Origin: Streptomyces sp. NBC_01485
GTDB taxonomy: Bacteria > Actinomycetota > Actinomycetes > Streptomycetales > Streptomycetaceae
Reading direction: 5' to 3'
DNA: 64,000 nucleotides
Assembly (NCBI RefSeq): GCF_036227125.1
Contig: NZ_CP109435.1
Span: 8,060,001-8,124,000 of the forward strand
Part shown: piece after piece, positions 26,388 to 33,711 of the stretch
Numbering within the stretch: the stretch's first letter is position 1
Layout of the letters: each line of letters begins with the position of its first letter
The notes under the pieces: generated by a model
What the model saw: the letters and a program-made list of their open reading frames with translations, nothing else
What the model was told of the DNA's origin: nothing
The model's database searches: none
Translations under genes and position numbers: made by a program

Positions 26388-26665
26388 AGCGGGCCTCGTG
26401 GTTGCGTGTGCGGTCAGGGGCATACGCGTGTCGAGACACCGGGAGGCGGCGACCACCACGGGAGCGGGGAGCGCGAGGGCATCGGAAAAGCCCTGTTGCG
26501 CAAGGACGGCTCGAACGCCGAGGTCGCACGCGACGCCCACCCCTTCACGGGTGCGGCGCGGTGTCTCAGAACCTCAGACGAGCAACGTCCTTCTCCAATC
26601 GGCGACAACAGGACCGTGTCAGACGGTAGGAGGGGCCGGCGACACAGTCAAAGGATTAAAAAAGG

Positions 26666-27082
26666 TCAGCAGGCGTCCCGCATCAGCTCTGCCAGGTCGT
26701 GGTCGAGGTCGAGCTGCCGGTACTCGCTGCCGGCGGGCACCAGCTCGCCGGTGGCGTCGAGGAAGCGGCGGATGTCCGCCGAGTGGACGTGCACGACGGC
26801 GGTGCCCTCGGGCGCGTGGAACTCCAGCACCGTGCGGTCGTACCCGTAGGGGCGGACGCGGACGTCGCCGTGGCCCTCGGCCTCGTGCAGCCCCGCGGCC
26901 AGCAGCTCACGGGCGAAGGTCCAGCAGACCTCGACGCCCTCCAGGGTGGCCGGAGCGGGGAAGGTCATGCGGACGGCGAACGGATCGTGCCGGTCGTAGT
27001 GCAGTGTGGCGGGGATGCTCGGCATCCGGGGTGCGGCGGCGACCAGACGGGCCTCTACGGGCTGCTCGATGACGATGGACAA
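26666..27082 (-). CDS. ssgD: SsgA-like sporulation/cell-wall regulator (SsgD)
   Basis: 138 aa SsgA-like protein (SALP), a family unique to sporulating actinomycetes that controls septation and peptidoglycan remodelling. Family blocks are visible: ATLHYDRHDPFAVRMTF, CWTFARELLAAGLHEAEGHG, DVRVRPYGYDRTVLEF and the C-terminal FLDATGELVPAGSEY. The TTG at 27082 is preceded by GAGGGAG at good spacing, which decides the start; the frame extends further upstream without a better codon. The position matches ssgD (SCO6722) in the syntenic S. coelicolor region. SsgD has been linked to lateral wall synthesis. Confidence 0.9.
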   Translation of the reverse strand: MSIVIEQPVEARLVAAAPRMPSIPATLHYDRHDPFAVRMTFPAPATLEGVEVCWTFARELLAAGLHEAEGHGDVRVRPYGYDRTVLEFHAPEGTAVVHVHSADIRRFLDATGELVPAGSEYRQLDLDHDLAELMRDAC

Positions 27083-27305
27083 CGCCTTGCTCCCTCGTGA
27101 CGGCGGGACGAACTTCCGGGCGGTGGGTCCGGACACTGGATGAGACGCCGAACCGGCCCATCAGTGCGCACGAATTCCGAGTGACCTCGGTCACCGTGTT
27201 TCATGCGCGGAAGTGATTCAGCTCTCCTCCCGTGCTCCACAAGGCGGTTGAGGCGATCGCGGCCATCTGGACGGCATCGAAAGTCGTGGGCTAGCTTCGC
27301 CCGCC

Positions 27306-28451
27306 ATGAGGCGCTTGGGGAACACGCGACGCACGTTACGGACGATATGGGCGGTACGGGCGGTACGAGCGGTGCGGACAGTACGCAGGAGCGGCCGAGT
27401 GGCCGCGGCGGCCTGCGGGGCGGCGCTCGCCGTCCTGACCGCCCTGCCCGCCCAGGCGCACACACCGGGCCCCGCGGTCCCGCACTGGGACCTCAAGGAC
27501 ACCGGCGCCCCCGCCGTACGGTTCCGTGGCCTCGCGGCGGTCGACCGCGCCACCGCGTGGGTGGCCGGCACCCAGGGCACCGTCCTGCGCACCGCCGACG
27601 GCGGCGCGAGCTGGCGAAACGTCTCTCCGCCAGGCGCCGCCGACCTGCAGTTCCGGGACATCGAGGCGTTCGACGCGCGCCGCGCCGTGGTGCTCGCCAT
27701 CGGTGAGGGCGAGGCCTCCCGCGTCTACCGCACCGAGGACGGCGGGGCGACCTGGACGGAGTCCTTCCGCAACACCGACGCGCACGCCTTCTACGACTGC
27801 CTGGCCTTCTTCGACCGCCGCCACGGCCTCGCCGTGAGCGACCCGGTCGACGGCAGGTTCCGCATCCTGTCGACCAGTGACGGCGGCCGCTCCTGGAAGG
27901 TGCTGCCCGACGCGGGCATGCCGGCCGCCCTGGACGGCGAGGCGGGCTTCGCCGCGAGCGGCCAGTGCCTGGTCGCCTCCGGGGCCAGGGACGTCTGGCT
28001 GGCCACCGGCGGGGCCGCACGCGCGCGTGTGCTGCACTCGTCCGACCGCGGACTGACCTGGACGGCCACCGACGCCCCGATCCCCGCCGGGGACCCCGCG
28101 CGCGGGGTCTTCGCCCTCGCCTTCCGCGACCGCGTCCACGGCCTCGCCGTCGGCGGCGACTACCGCGCGGACCAGCCCTCCCCCCAGACGGCCGCCACGA
28201 CCGGCGACGCGGGCCGCACCTGGCGGGCCGCCGCCACACCCCCGCCGGCCTACCGCTCCGGCGTCGCCTGGCTCCCGCACAGCCGCACCGCCGCCCTCGC
28301 GGTCGGCCCCACCGGCACCGACCTGACCACCGACGCCGGCCGCACCTGGCGCACCGTCGACCCGGGCTCGTACGACACCGTGGACTGCGCCCCCGACCTC
28401 GGCTGCTGGGCCGCCGGCGAACAGGGGCGCGTGGCCCGCCTGGAGAACTGA
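27306..28451 (+). CDS. Secreted YCF48/BNR-repeat beta-propeller protein
   Basis: 381 aa. The signal sequence has an unusually Arg/Val-repetitive n-region (AVRAVRAVRTVRRSGR, from 12 nt-scale DNA repeats), a hydrophobic core (about 36-50) and a probable cleavage after AQA (residue 51). The mature part has at least six Asp-box-like motifs: TADGGASW, TEDGGATW, TSDGGRSW, SSDRGLTW, TGDAGRTW and TDAGRTW. This indicates a beta-propeller related to photosystem assembly factor YCF48 and oxidoreductase-like glycosyl hydrolases. The function of Streptomyces members is unknown. The ATG at 27306 is the only good start. Confidence 0.87.
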   Translation: MRRLGNTRRTLRTIWAVRAVRAVRTVRRSGRVAAAACGAALAVLTALPAQAHTPGPAVPHWDLKDTGAPAVRFRGLAAVDRATAWVAGTQGTVLRTADGGASWRNVSPPGAADLQFRDIEAFDARRAVVLAIGEGEASRVYRTEDGGATWTESFRNTDAHAFYDCLAFFDRRHGLAVSDPVDGRFRILSTSDGGRSWKVLPDAGMPAALDGEAGFAASGQCLVASGARDVWLATGGAARARVLHSSDRGLTWTATDAPIPAGDPARGVFALAFRDRVHGLAVGGDYRADQPSPQTAATTGDAGRTWRAAATPPPAYRSGVAWLPHSRTAALAVGPTGTDLTTDAGRTWRTVDPGSYDTVDCAPDLGCWAAGEQGRVARLEN

Positions 28452-28530
28452 GCCGACGAGCCGCCGGAAAGACGAGCCGCCGGAAACATGATCGCGGGCC
28501 CGCGCGCGGGAGCTCTACGCTCGTCCCACT

Positions 28531-29226
28531 ATGACGACCGTAAGCATCCCGGCGGGCTGGCCCGCGACCGAGGAAGAGGCCCGAGCCGTCCAGGACGCGC
28601 TGCGCGCGCGGGTGGTGCTCGACGAGCCGGGCCCGCCGCCCGGGACGGGGTACGTCACGGGGGTCGACGTCGCCTACGACGACGAGCGGGACGTCGTCGC
28701 GGCGGCGGCCGTCGTGCTGGACGCGGCGAGCCTCGAGGTCGTCGCCGAGGCCACGGCCGTCGGGCGGATCTCCTTCCCGTACGTGCCCGGGCTGCTCGCC
28801 TTCCGGGAGATCCCCACCGTGCTCGCCGCCCTGGACGCCCTGCCCCGCCCGCCGGGCCTGGTCGTCTGCGACGGCTACGGCCTGGCCCACCCGCGCCGCT
28901 TCGGCCTCGCCAGCCACCTCGGGGTCCTCACCGGCCTGCCCACGATCGGCGTCGCCAAGAACCCGTTCACCTTCACGTACGACGACCCGGACGCCCCGCG
29001 CGGTGCGACGTCCCCGCTGCTGGCGGGCGACGACGAGGTGGGGCGGGCGATGCGCACCAGGGCGGGCGTGAAGCCGGTCTTCGTGTCCGTCGGCCACCGC
29101 GTCACCCTGGACGGCGCCTGCGCCCACACCCTCGCCCTCACCCCGGAGTTCCGCCTCCCGGAGACGACCCGCAGGGCGGACTCACTGTGCCGGAAGGCGC
29201 TTCAGGAGGCGACGATCCGCCACTGA
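28531..29226 (+). CDS. nfi: Endonuclease V
   Basis: 231 aa. Endonuclease V nicks DNA one base 3-prime of deaminated purines such as inosine. The family motifs are complete: GVDVAYDDE (catalytic Asp), FPYVPGLLAFREIP, DGYGLAHPRRFGLASHLG (metal/damage recognition) and TIGVAKNPF. The ATG at 28531 gives the normal length. It lies 79 nt after the propeller gene. Its last 25 nt overlap the end of a convergent small gene on the other strand. Confidence 0.94.
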   Translation: MTTVSIPAGWPATEEEARAVQDALRARVVLDEPGPPPGTGYVTGVDVAYDDERDVVAAAAVVLDAASLEVVAEATAVGRISFPYVPGLLAFREIPTVLAALDALPRPPGLVVCDGYGLAHPRRFGLASHLGVLTGLPTIGVAKNPFTFTYDDPDAPRGATSPLLAGDDEVGRAMRTRAGVKPVFVSVGHRVTLDGACAHTLALTPEFRLPETTRRADSLCRKALQEATIRH

Positions 29227-29390
29227 CCCACCTCCTGGTACGCGGAATCGTAGATCGCCGAACCGTCCCCGGCCTCCATTGCGTAGTGCTTCAGGTTGCC
29301 GCCCCAGTACCGCAGGATGCGCCCCAGCTCACCCACCGGATCCTGGGCCGCCGCACCCTCGTCCACCGTGACCTCGAGAACGAACTTCAC
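29202..29390 (-). CDS. Small conserved protein, 62 aa
   Basis: 62 aa soluble acidic protein (MKFVLEVTVDEG, ELGRILRYWGGNLKHY, AIYDSAYQEVGQW). I recall similar small proteins across Streptomyces; no function is known. The GTG at 29390 is preceded by GGGGAG, giving a convincing start. The 3-prime end overlaps the endonuclease V gene tail to tail by 25 nt. An 11-bp perfect inverted repeat lies 43-70 nt upstream and may be its operator. Confidence 0.75.
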   Translation of the reverse strand: MKFVLEVTVDEGAAAQDPVGELGRILRYWGGNLKHYAMEAGDGSAIYDSAYQEVGQWRIVAS

Positions 29391-29416
29391 ACTGCTCCCC
29401 TTTCGCTCCGACCGTG

Positions 29417-29460
29417 CAGATCAAGCAGATCAAGCACTTCAATCGTTTCATTGAAGTGCT
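29417..29460. promoter_or_regulatory. Orphan operator-like inverted repeat
   Basis: Arms 29433-29443 and 29450-29460 (AGCACTTCAAT and ATTGAAGTGCT) are perfect 11-bp inverted repeats around a 6-nt spacer, preceded by two tandem copies of CAGATCAAG (29417-29434). This AT-richer island resembles sites for dimeric MarR/HxlR-type regulators. It sits upstream of the 62-aa gene (minus strand), and no regulator gene adjoins it. Confidence 0.55.
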
Positions 29461-29648
29461 CGTTGGCACTTTGGAGCGGAGGCGCCGGGCAGGGGCCGGG
29501 TGAGCGGCGCGGAAAGTCTCAAATCAAGGACAGAGGGCAGAGGACACGGGCGGGGCCGGCGGGGCGGGCGAGGCGCGGGCGTCTGAGTACGTCGTCTGAG
29601 TACCCGTACGGATGTGCGGCCGGCCCCGCGCCCGGCAGGCTGGCCCGC

Positions 29649-29810
29649 ATGACCACGCACCGAATGGCCACCCACCGTGCCCCGAAGCCCCCCGCCGACC
29701 CCCACCGCCCCGTCGAGCGTGCCGTGAACGCCGCTCTGATCCTCGCCGTCCTGGCGGGGCTGGGCTGGATCGTCGGGATGATCTACACGGTCGTGCAGTG
29801 GCCCCTGTAG
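29649..29810 (+). CDS. Small single-pass membrane protein, 53 aa
   Basis: 53 aa. A basic/Pro-rich N-terminus (MTTHRMATHRAPKPPADPH) is followed by one transmembrane helix (AALILAVLAGLGWIVGMIYT, about residues 29-48) and a short VVQWPL tail. The ATG at 29649 is preceded by GGCAGGCTGG-type purines. An internal ATG at 29664 is also possible. Codon use fits the genome. Small membrane proteins of this kind are common in Streptomyces; no function is known. Confidence 0.65.
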   Translation: MTTHRMATHRAPKPPADPHRPVERAVNAALILAVLAGLGWIVGMIYTVVQWPL

Positions 29811-29834
29811 GGCCGGTTCAGCCGTAGGGCCCGT

Positions 29835-31007
29835 TCAGCGGCTCGCCGCGACCCGGAACCGGATGCCCGCGCGGATCAGCCGCTCGGTCAGCGCGTCGCC
29901 CATCGCCACCGCCGTCGTGACCTGCCCCGCCGTCGGCGGGAGGTCGTCGCAGGCCAGGGACAGCGCCGCCTCGGCGAACATCTTCGCCGTCTCGTCGTAG
30001 CCGGGATCGCCGCCCGCGACCTCGGTGCACACCCGCCGGCCGCCGCCCTCGCCGACGAACCGCACGGAGAACCAGCTCCGCGCCCGCTTCTCCGCGCTGG
30101 GCCCGTCGCCCGGCTTGAGCCGGTCCGACAGCCAGCGCCGGGCGGGCGGCAGTTGGGCCGCCGCGACGAGCGTCCCGACCGCCGCGACCGCGCCCACGGC
30201 GACGGGCAGCCGCCGTACGGCCGCGTAGTGCCGGTAGCGGAAGTCGGGCCCGTAGCGCTCCAGCGCCCGCGCCGACCGGAGCACGATCTGCGGGTCGATG
30301 GTCGGCAGCGGCAGCGCCCACGCGCCGACCTCCGGGGCGAACCGGGGCGCGCCCACCGGCGCGGCGGCGCGGCGGCCCATCAGGCGCGGTTCGTGCCGCC
30401 CGCGCTCCCGCGCGGCGGCCACCATCTGACGGCCGCGCGCGAACTGGCCCAGCGCGGAGGCGAAGGTGCCGCCCGAGAAGGCGGCGTCGGCGGTCACGAA
30501 GCCGTCCACGGTCAGGGGCACGCCCTGCGGAAGCTGCCGGACGGTGAAGTACACGCCCAGGTCGTGCGGGACGGAGTCGAAGCCGCACGCGTGGACCAGG
30601 CGCGCACCCGTCTCCCGCGCGCGTGCGTCGTGCCGGACGTACATCAGGTCCACGAACTCCGGCTCACCGCTGAGGTCGAGACAGTCGGCGCCGGTGTCCG
30701 CGCAGGCGGCGACGATCTCCTCGCCGTGCGCCACATAGGGGCCCACGGTCGTGGCGACCACGCGCGCGTGCTCCGCGAGGGCGCGCAGCGACGCCGGGTC
30801 GCGGACGTCGGCCCGCAGCACCCCGACGTCCACGCCGAGCCGTTCGCGCAGCCGCTCCAGCTTCTCCACGCCCCGGCCGGCGATCGCCCAGCGCAGCCCG
30901 GCGGGCGCGTGGGCGGCGAGGTACCGCGCGGTGAGCGTTCCCGCGAAGCCCGTGGCCCCGAAGAGCACGATGTCGTACGGACGGTCCGACCTTTTCAGCC
31001 TGCTCAT
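29835..31007 (-). CDS. Saccharopine dehydrogenase-like NADP-binding / enoyl reductase-like protein
   Basis: 390 aa. The N-terminal Rossmann motif DIVLFGATGFAGTLTARYLA (about residues 12-31) binds NAD(P). The rest matches the saccharopine-dehydrogenase-like family, which includes the mycobacterial trans-acting enoyl reductase of phthiocerol lipid synthesis (HACGFDSVPHDLGVYF, CLDLSGEPEFVD). A hydrophobic segment near residue 280 suggests membrane association. The substrate is unknown. The ATG at 31007 follows AAAGGGGTGTC. It is divergent from the CaiB-type gene. Confidence 0.85.
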   Translation of the reverse strand: MSRLKRSDRPYDIVLFGATGFAGTLTARYLAAHAPAGLRWAIAGRGVEKLERLRERLGVDVGVLRADVRDPASLRALAEHARVVATTVGPYVAHGEEIVAACADTGADCLDLSGEPEFVDLMYVRHDARARETGARLVHACGFDSVPHDLGVYFTVRQLPQGVPLTVDGFVTADAAFSGGTFASALGQFARGRQMVAAARERGRHEPRLMGRRAAAPVGAPRFAPEVGAWALPLPTIDPQIVLRSARALERYGPDFRYRHYAAVRRLPVAVGAVAAVGTLVAAAQLPPARRWLSDRLKPGDGPSAEKRARSWFSVRFVGEGGGRRVCTEVAGGDPGYDETAKMFAEAALSLACDDLPPTAGQVTTAVAMGDALTERLIRAGIRFRVAASR

Positions 31008-31132
31008 GACACCCCTTTGCCGCGCAGCCCGTGCCGCTGTCGGTGGCCGAGGCTAGCGTGAGGAGTACGGAGCCCGACAGCAGGTGCCCCCAAAGTGGCT
31101 AAGCGCTTGCTCGTTCGACTCTTGTGCCCACT

Positions 31133-31144
31133 GGAACGCGTTCC
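31133..31144. promoter_or_regulatory. Palindrome GGAACGCGTTCC before the CaiB-type gene
   Basis: A perfect 12-bp palindrome 46 nt before the CoA-transferase start. About 30 nt further upstream AAGCGCTT (31101-31108) begins the string AAGCGCTTGCTCG, which resembles part of TetR-type acyl-CoA-responsive sites. Both lie in the 183-nt divergent gap and may control the beta-oxidation unit; no regulator is adjacent. Confidence 0.4.
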
Positions 31145-31190
31145 TAGCATCACTGATGTCACATCGGTCGGGTCACGGCGAGGGAGTCGG

Positions 31191-32390
31191 ATGGCAACGG
31201 CACGGACGGACGGCCACGGCCCGCTGACCGGCGTGCGCGTGGTGGAACTCGCCGGGCTCGGCCCCGCACCCTTCGCCGCCATGCTCCTGGCCGACCTGGG
31301 CGCCGACGTCGTCCGCGTGGACCGCCCCGGCGGCTCCTCCCTCGCCGTCGACCCGGCCCACGACGTCACCAACCGCAACAAGCGCTCGGTGATCGTCGAC
31401 CTCAAGTCGCCCGACGGCCCCGCGCGCGTGCTCGACCTCGCCGCCCGCGCCGACGTCCTCGTCGAGGGCTACCGGCCCGGCGTGGCCGAGCGGCTGGGCG
31501 TCGGACCCGAGGACTGCCACGCCCGCAACCCCCGGCTGGTCTACGGCCGGATGACCGGCTGGGGCCAGGAAGGTCCCCTCGCCCACCGCGCGGGCCACGA
31601 CGTCACCTACATCGCCCTCACCGGCGCCCTCGGCCTGATCGGCGACCCGGACCGGCCGCCGCCGGCCCCCGCCAACCTGCTCGGCGACTTCGCGGGCGGC
31701 TCCCTCTACCTCGTCGTCGGCGTCCTGGCCGCACTGCACCACGCCCACGCGCACGGCACCGGCCAGGTCGTCGACGCGGCCATCGTCGACGGCACCGCCC
31801 ACCTGTCCGCGATGATCCACGGCATGCTCGCGGCCGGCGGCTGGCAGGACCGGCGCGCCGCCAACCTCCTCGACGGCGGCTGCCCGTACTACGGCACCTA
31901 CGAGACCGCCGACGGCGGGTATGTGGCCGTCGGCGCCCTGGAGCCGCAGTTCTACGACGAGTTCGTGGACCTCCTGGGCCTCGGGGACTTCCGCGACGCC
32001 CGCAAGGACCGGGCGCGCTGGGGCGAGCTGCGCGAGGCCGTCGCCGCCCGTTTCAAGGCCCGTACCCGGGACGAGTGGGCGGCGCTCTTCGAAGGCTCCG
32101 ACGCGTGCGTGGCGCCCGTGCTGTCGCTGCGCGAGGCCCCGCACCACCCGCACCTCGCGGCCCGCGGCACCTTCACCGACCACGCCGGCATCACCCAGCC
32201 AGCCCCCGCGCCCCGCTTCTCCGCGACGCCCACGGCCGTCCGCACCGGGCCCGCGCGACCCGGCGCCGACACGCGCACGGTGGCCCGGGACTGGGACATA
32301 CCGGGACTCGTGACGGACCTCGCGCAGACCCCCGAGGACGCTCCCGTGAGCACCCCCGGGAACGCGTCGGTGGACCCGTCCGTTCCGTAA
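31191..32390 (+). CDS. CaiB/BaiF family CoA-transferase (alpha-methylacyl-CoA racemase-like)
   Basis: 399 aa class III CoA-transferase fold. N-terminal motifs are VVELAGLGPAPFAAMLLADL and GADVVRVDRPGG (residues about 14-45); NKRSVIVDLK and the catalytic-Asp region GHDVTYIALTGAL follow. The GLGPAPF motif favours alpha-methylacyl-CoA racemase (AMACR), which epimerises 2-methyl-branched acyl-CoAs so they can be oxidised. That suits a Streptomyces with branched fatty acids. The ATG at 31191 has AGGGAG upstream; a longer in-frame ATG at 31095 lies inside the promoter region. It heads a three-gene unit with the thiolase and FadB-like genes. Confidence 0.88.
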   Translation: MATARTDGHGPLTGVRVVELAGLGPAPFAAMLLADLGADVVRVDRPGGSSLAVDPAHDVTNRNKRSVIVDLKSPDGPARVLDLAARADVLVEGYRPGVAERLGVGPEDCHARNPRLVYGRMTGWGQEGPLAHRAGHDVTYIALTGALGLIGDPDRPPPAPANLLGDFAGGSLYLVVGVLAALHHAHAHGTGQVVDAAIVDGTAHLSAMIHGMLAAGGWQDRRAANLLDGGCPYYGTYETADGGYVAVGALEPQFYDEFVDLLGLGDFRDARKDRARWGELREAVAARFKARTRDEWAALFEGSDACVAPVLSLREAPHHPHLAARGTFTDHAGITQPAPAPRFSATPTAVRTGPARPGADTRTVARDWDIPGLVTDLAQTPEDAPVSTPGNASVDPSVP

Positions 32391-32455
32391 AGGATCTTCC
32401 GCACCAGGGCGACTGACCCCGCCCGGCTCGCCCACCCTCCCCGAAAGGCCTACCA

Positions 32456-33670
32456 GTGAGCACCGAAGCGTACGTGTACGACGCGATCCGCACCCCGCGC
32501 GGTCGCGGCAAGGCGGACGGCGCCCTGCACGGAACGAAGCCCATCGACCTCGTCGTCGGCCTCATCCACGAGCTCCGCGGCCGCTTCCCCGGCCTCGACC
32601 CGGCCGCGATCGACGACATCGTGCTCGGCGTGGTCGGGCCGGTGGGCGACCAGGGCTCCGACATCGCGCGCATCTCCGCGCTCGCGGCCGGCCTGCCGGA
32701 CACCGTGGCGGGCGTGCAGGAGAACCGCTTCTGCGCCTCGGGTCTGGAGGCCGTCAACCTGGCCGCAATGAAGGTCCGTTCGGGCTGGGAGGACCTGGTC
32801 CTCGCGGGCGGCGTGGAGTCCATGTCCCGGGTGCCGATGGCCTCGGACGGCGGTGCCTGGTTCAACGACCCGATGACCAACCTGGCCGTCAACTTCGTGC
32901 CGCAGGGCATCAGCGCCGACCTCATCGCCACCGTCGAGGGCTTCTCCCGGCGCGACGTCGACGAGTACGCGGCCCTGTCGCAGGAACGGGCGGCGACGGC
33001 CTGGAAGGAGGGCCGCTTCGACCGTTCCGTCGTCCCGGTGAAGGACCGCGCCGGCCTCGTCGTCCTCGACCACGACGAGCACCCGCGCCCCGGCACCACC
33101 GCCGACTCCCTGGCCAGGCTGAAGCCCTCCTTCGCCGACATCGGCGAGCTGGGCGGCTTCGACGCGGTGGCGCTGCAGAAGTACCACTGGGTGGAGAAGA
33201 TCGACCACGTCCACCACGCGGGCAACTCCTCCGGCATCGTCGACGGCGCCTCCCTGGTCGCGATCGGCTCCAAGGAGGTCGGCGAGCGGTACGGGCTCAC
33301 CCCGCGCGCGCGGATCGTCTCCGCCGCCGTCTCCGGGTCCGAGCCGACGATCATGCTCACCGGTCCCGCGCCCGCCACCCGCAAGGCCCTCGCGAAGGCC
33401 GGCCTGACCATCGACGACATCGACCTCGTCGAGATCAACGAGGCGTTCGCGGCGGTCGTCCTGCGCTTCGCGCGGGACATGGGCCTGTCCCTGGACAAGA
33501 TCAACGTCAACGGCGGCGCCATCGCGCTGGGCCACCCGCTCGGCGCCACCGGCGCGATGATCCTCGGCTCGCTCGTCGACGAACTGGAGCGCCAGGACAA
33601 GCGCTACGGCCTCGCCACCCTGTGCGTGGGCGGCGGCATGGGCATCGCCACCGTCGTCGAGCGCGTCTGA
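32456..33670 (+). CDS. fadA: Acetyl-CoA acyltransferase (beta-oxidation thiolase)
   Basis: 404 aa thiolase completing each beta-oxidation cycle. Catalytic residues: Cys in NRFCASGLEAV (about residue 92), His in ALGHPLGATG and Cys in TLCVGGGMG near the C-terminus. The segment EINEAFAAVVLRF is typical. The GTG at 32456 follows GAAAGGCC. Partner of the FadB-like fusion 41 nt downstream, so together they form the trifunctional oxidation complex or its bacterial equivalent. Confidence 0.93.
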   Translation: MSTEAYVYDAIRTPRGRGKADGALHGTKPIDLVVGLIHELRGRFPGLDPAAIDDIVLGVVGPVGDQGSDIARISALAAGLPDTVAGVQENRFCASGLEAVNLAAMKVRSGWEDLVLAGGVESMSRVPMASDGGAWFNDPMTNLAVNFVPQGISADLIATVEGFSRRDVDEYAALSQERAATAWKEGRFDRSVVPVKDRAGLVVLDHDEHPRPGTTADSLARLKPSFADIGELGGFDAVALQKYHWVEKIDHVHHAGNSSGIVDGASLVAIGSKEVGERYGLTPRARIVSAAVSGSEPTIMLTGPAPATRKALAKAGLTIDDIDLVEINEAFAAVVLRFARDMGLSLDKINVNGGAIALGHPLGATGAMILGSLVDELERQDKRYGLATLCVGGGMGIATVVERV

Positions 33671-33711
33671 CCACCCCAGCGCAGCCCAGAGACTTCTACG
33701 GAGACCCCGTC

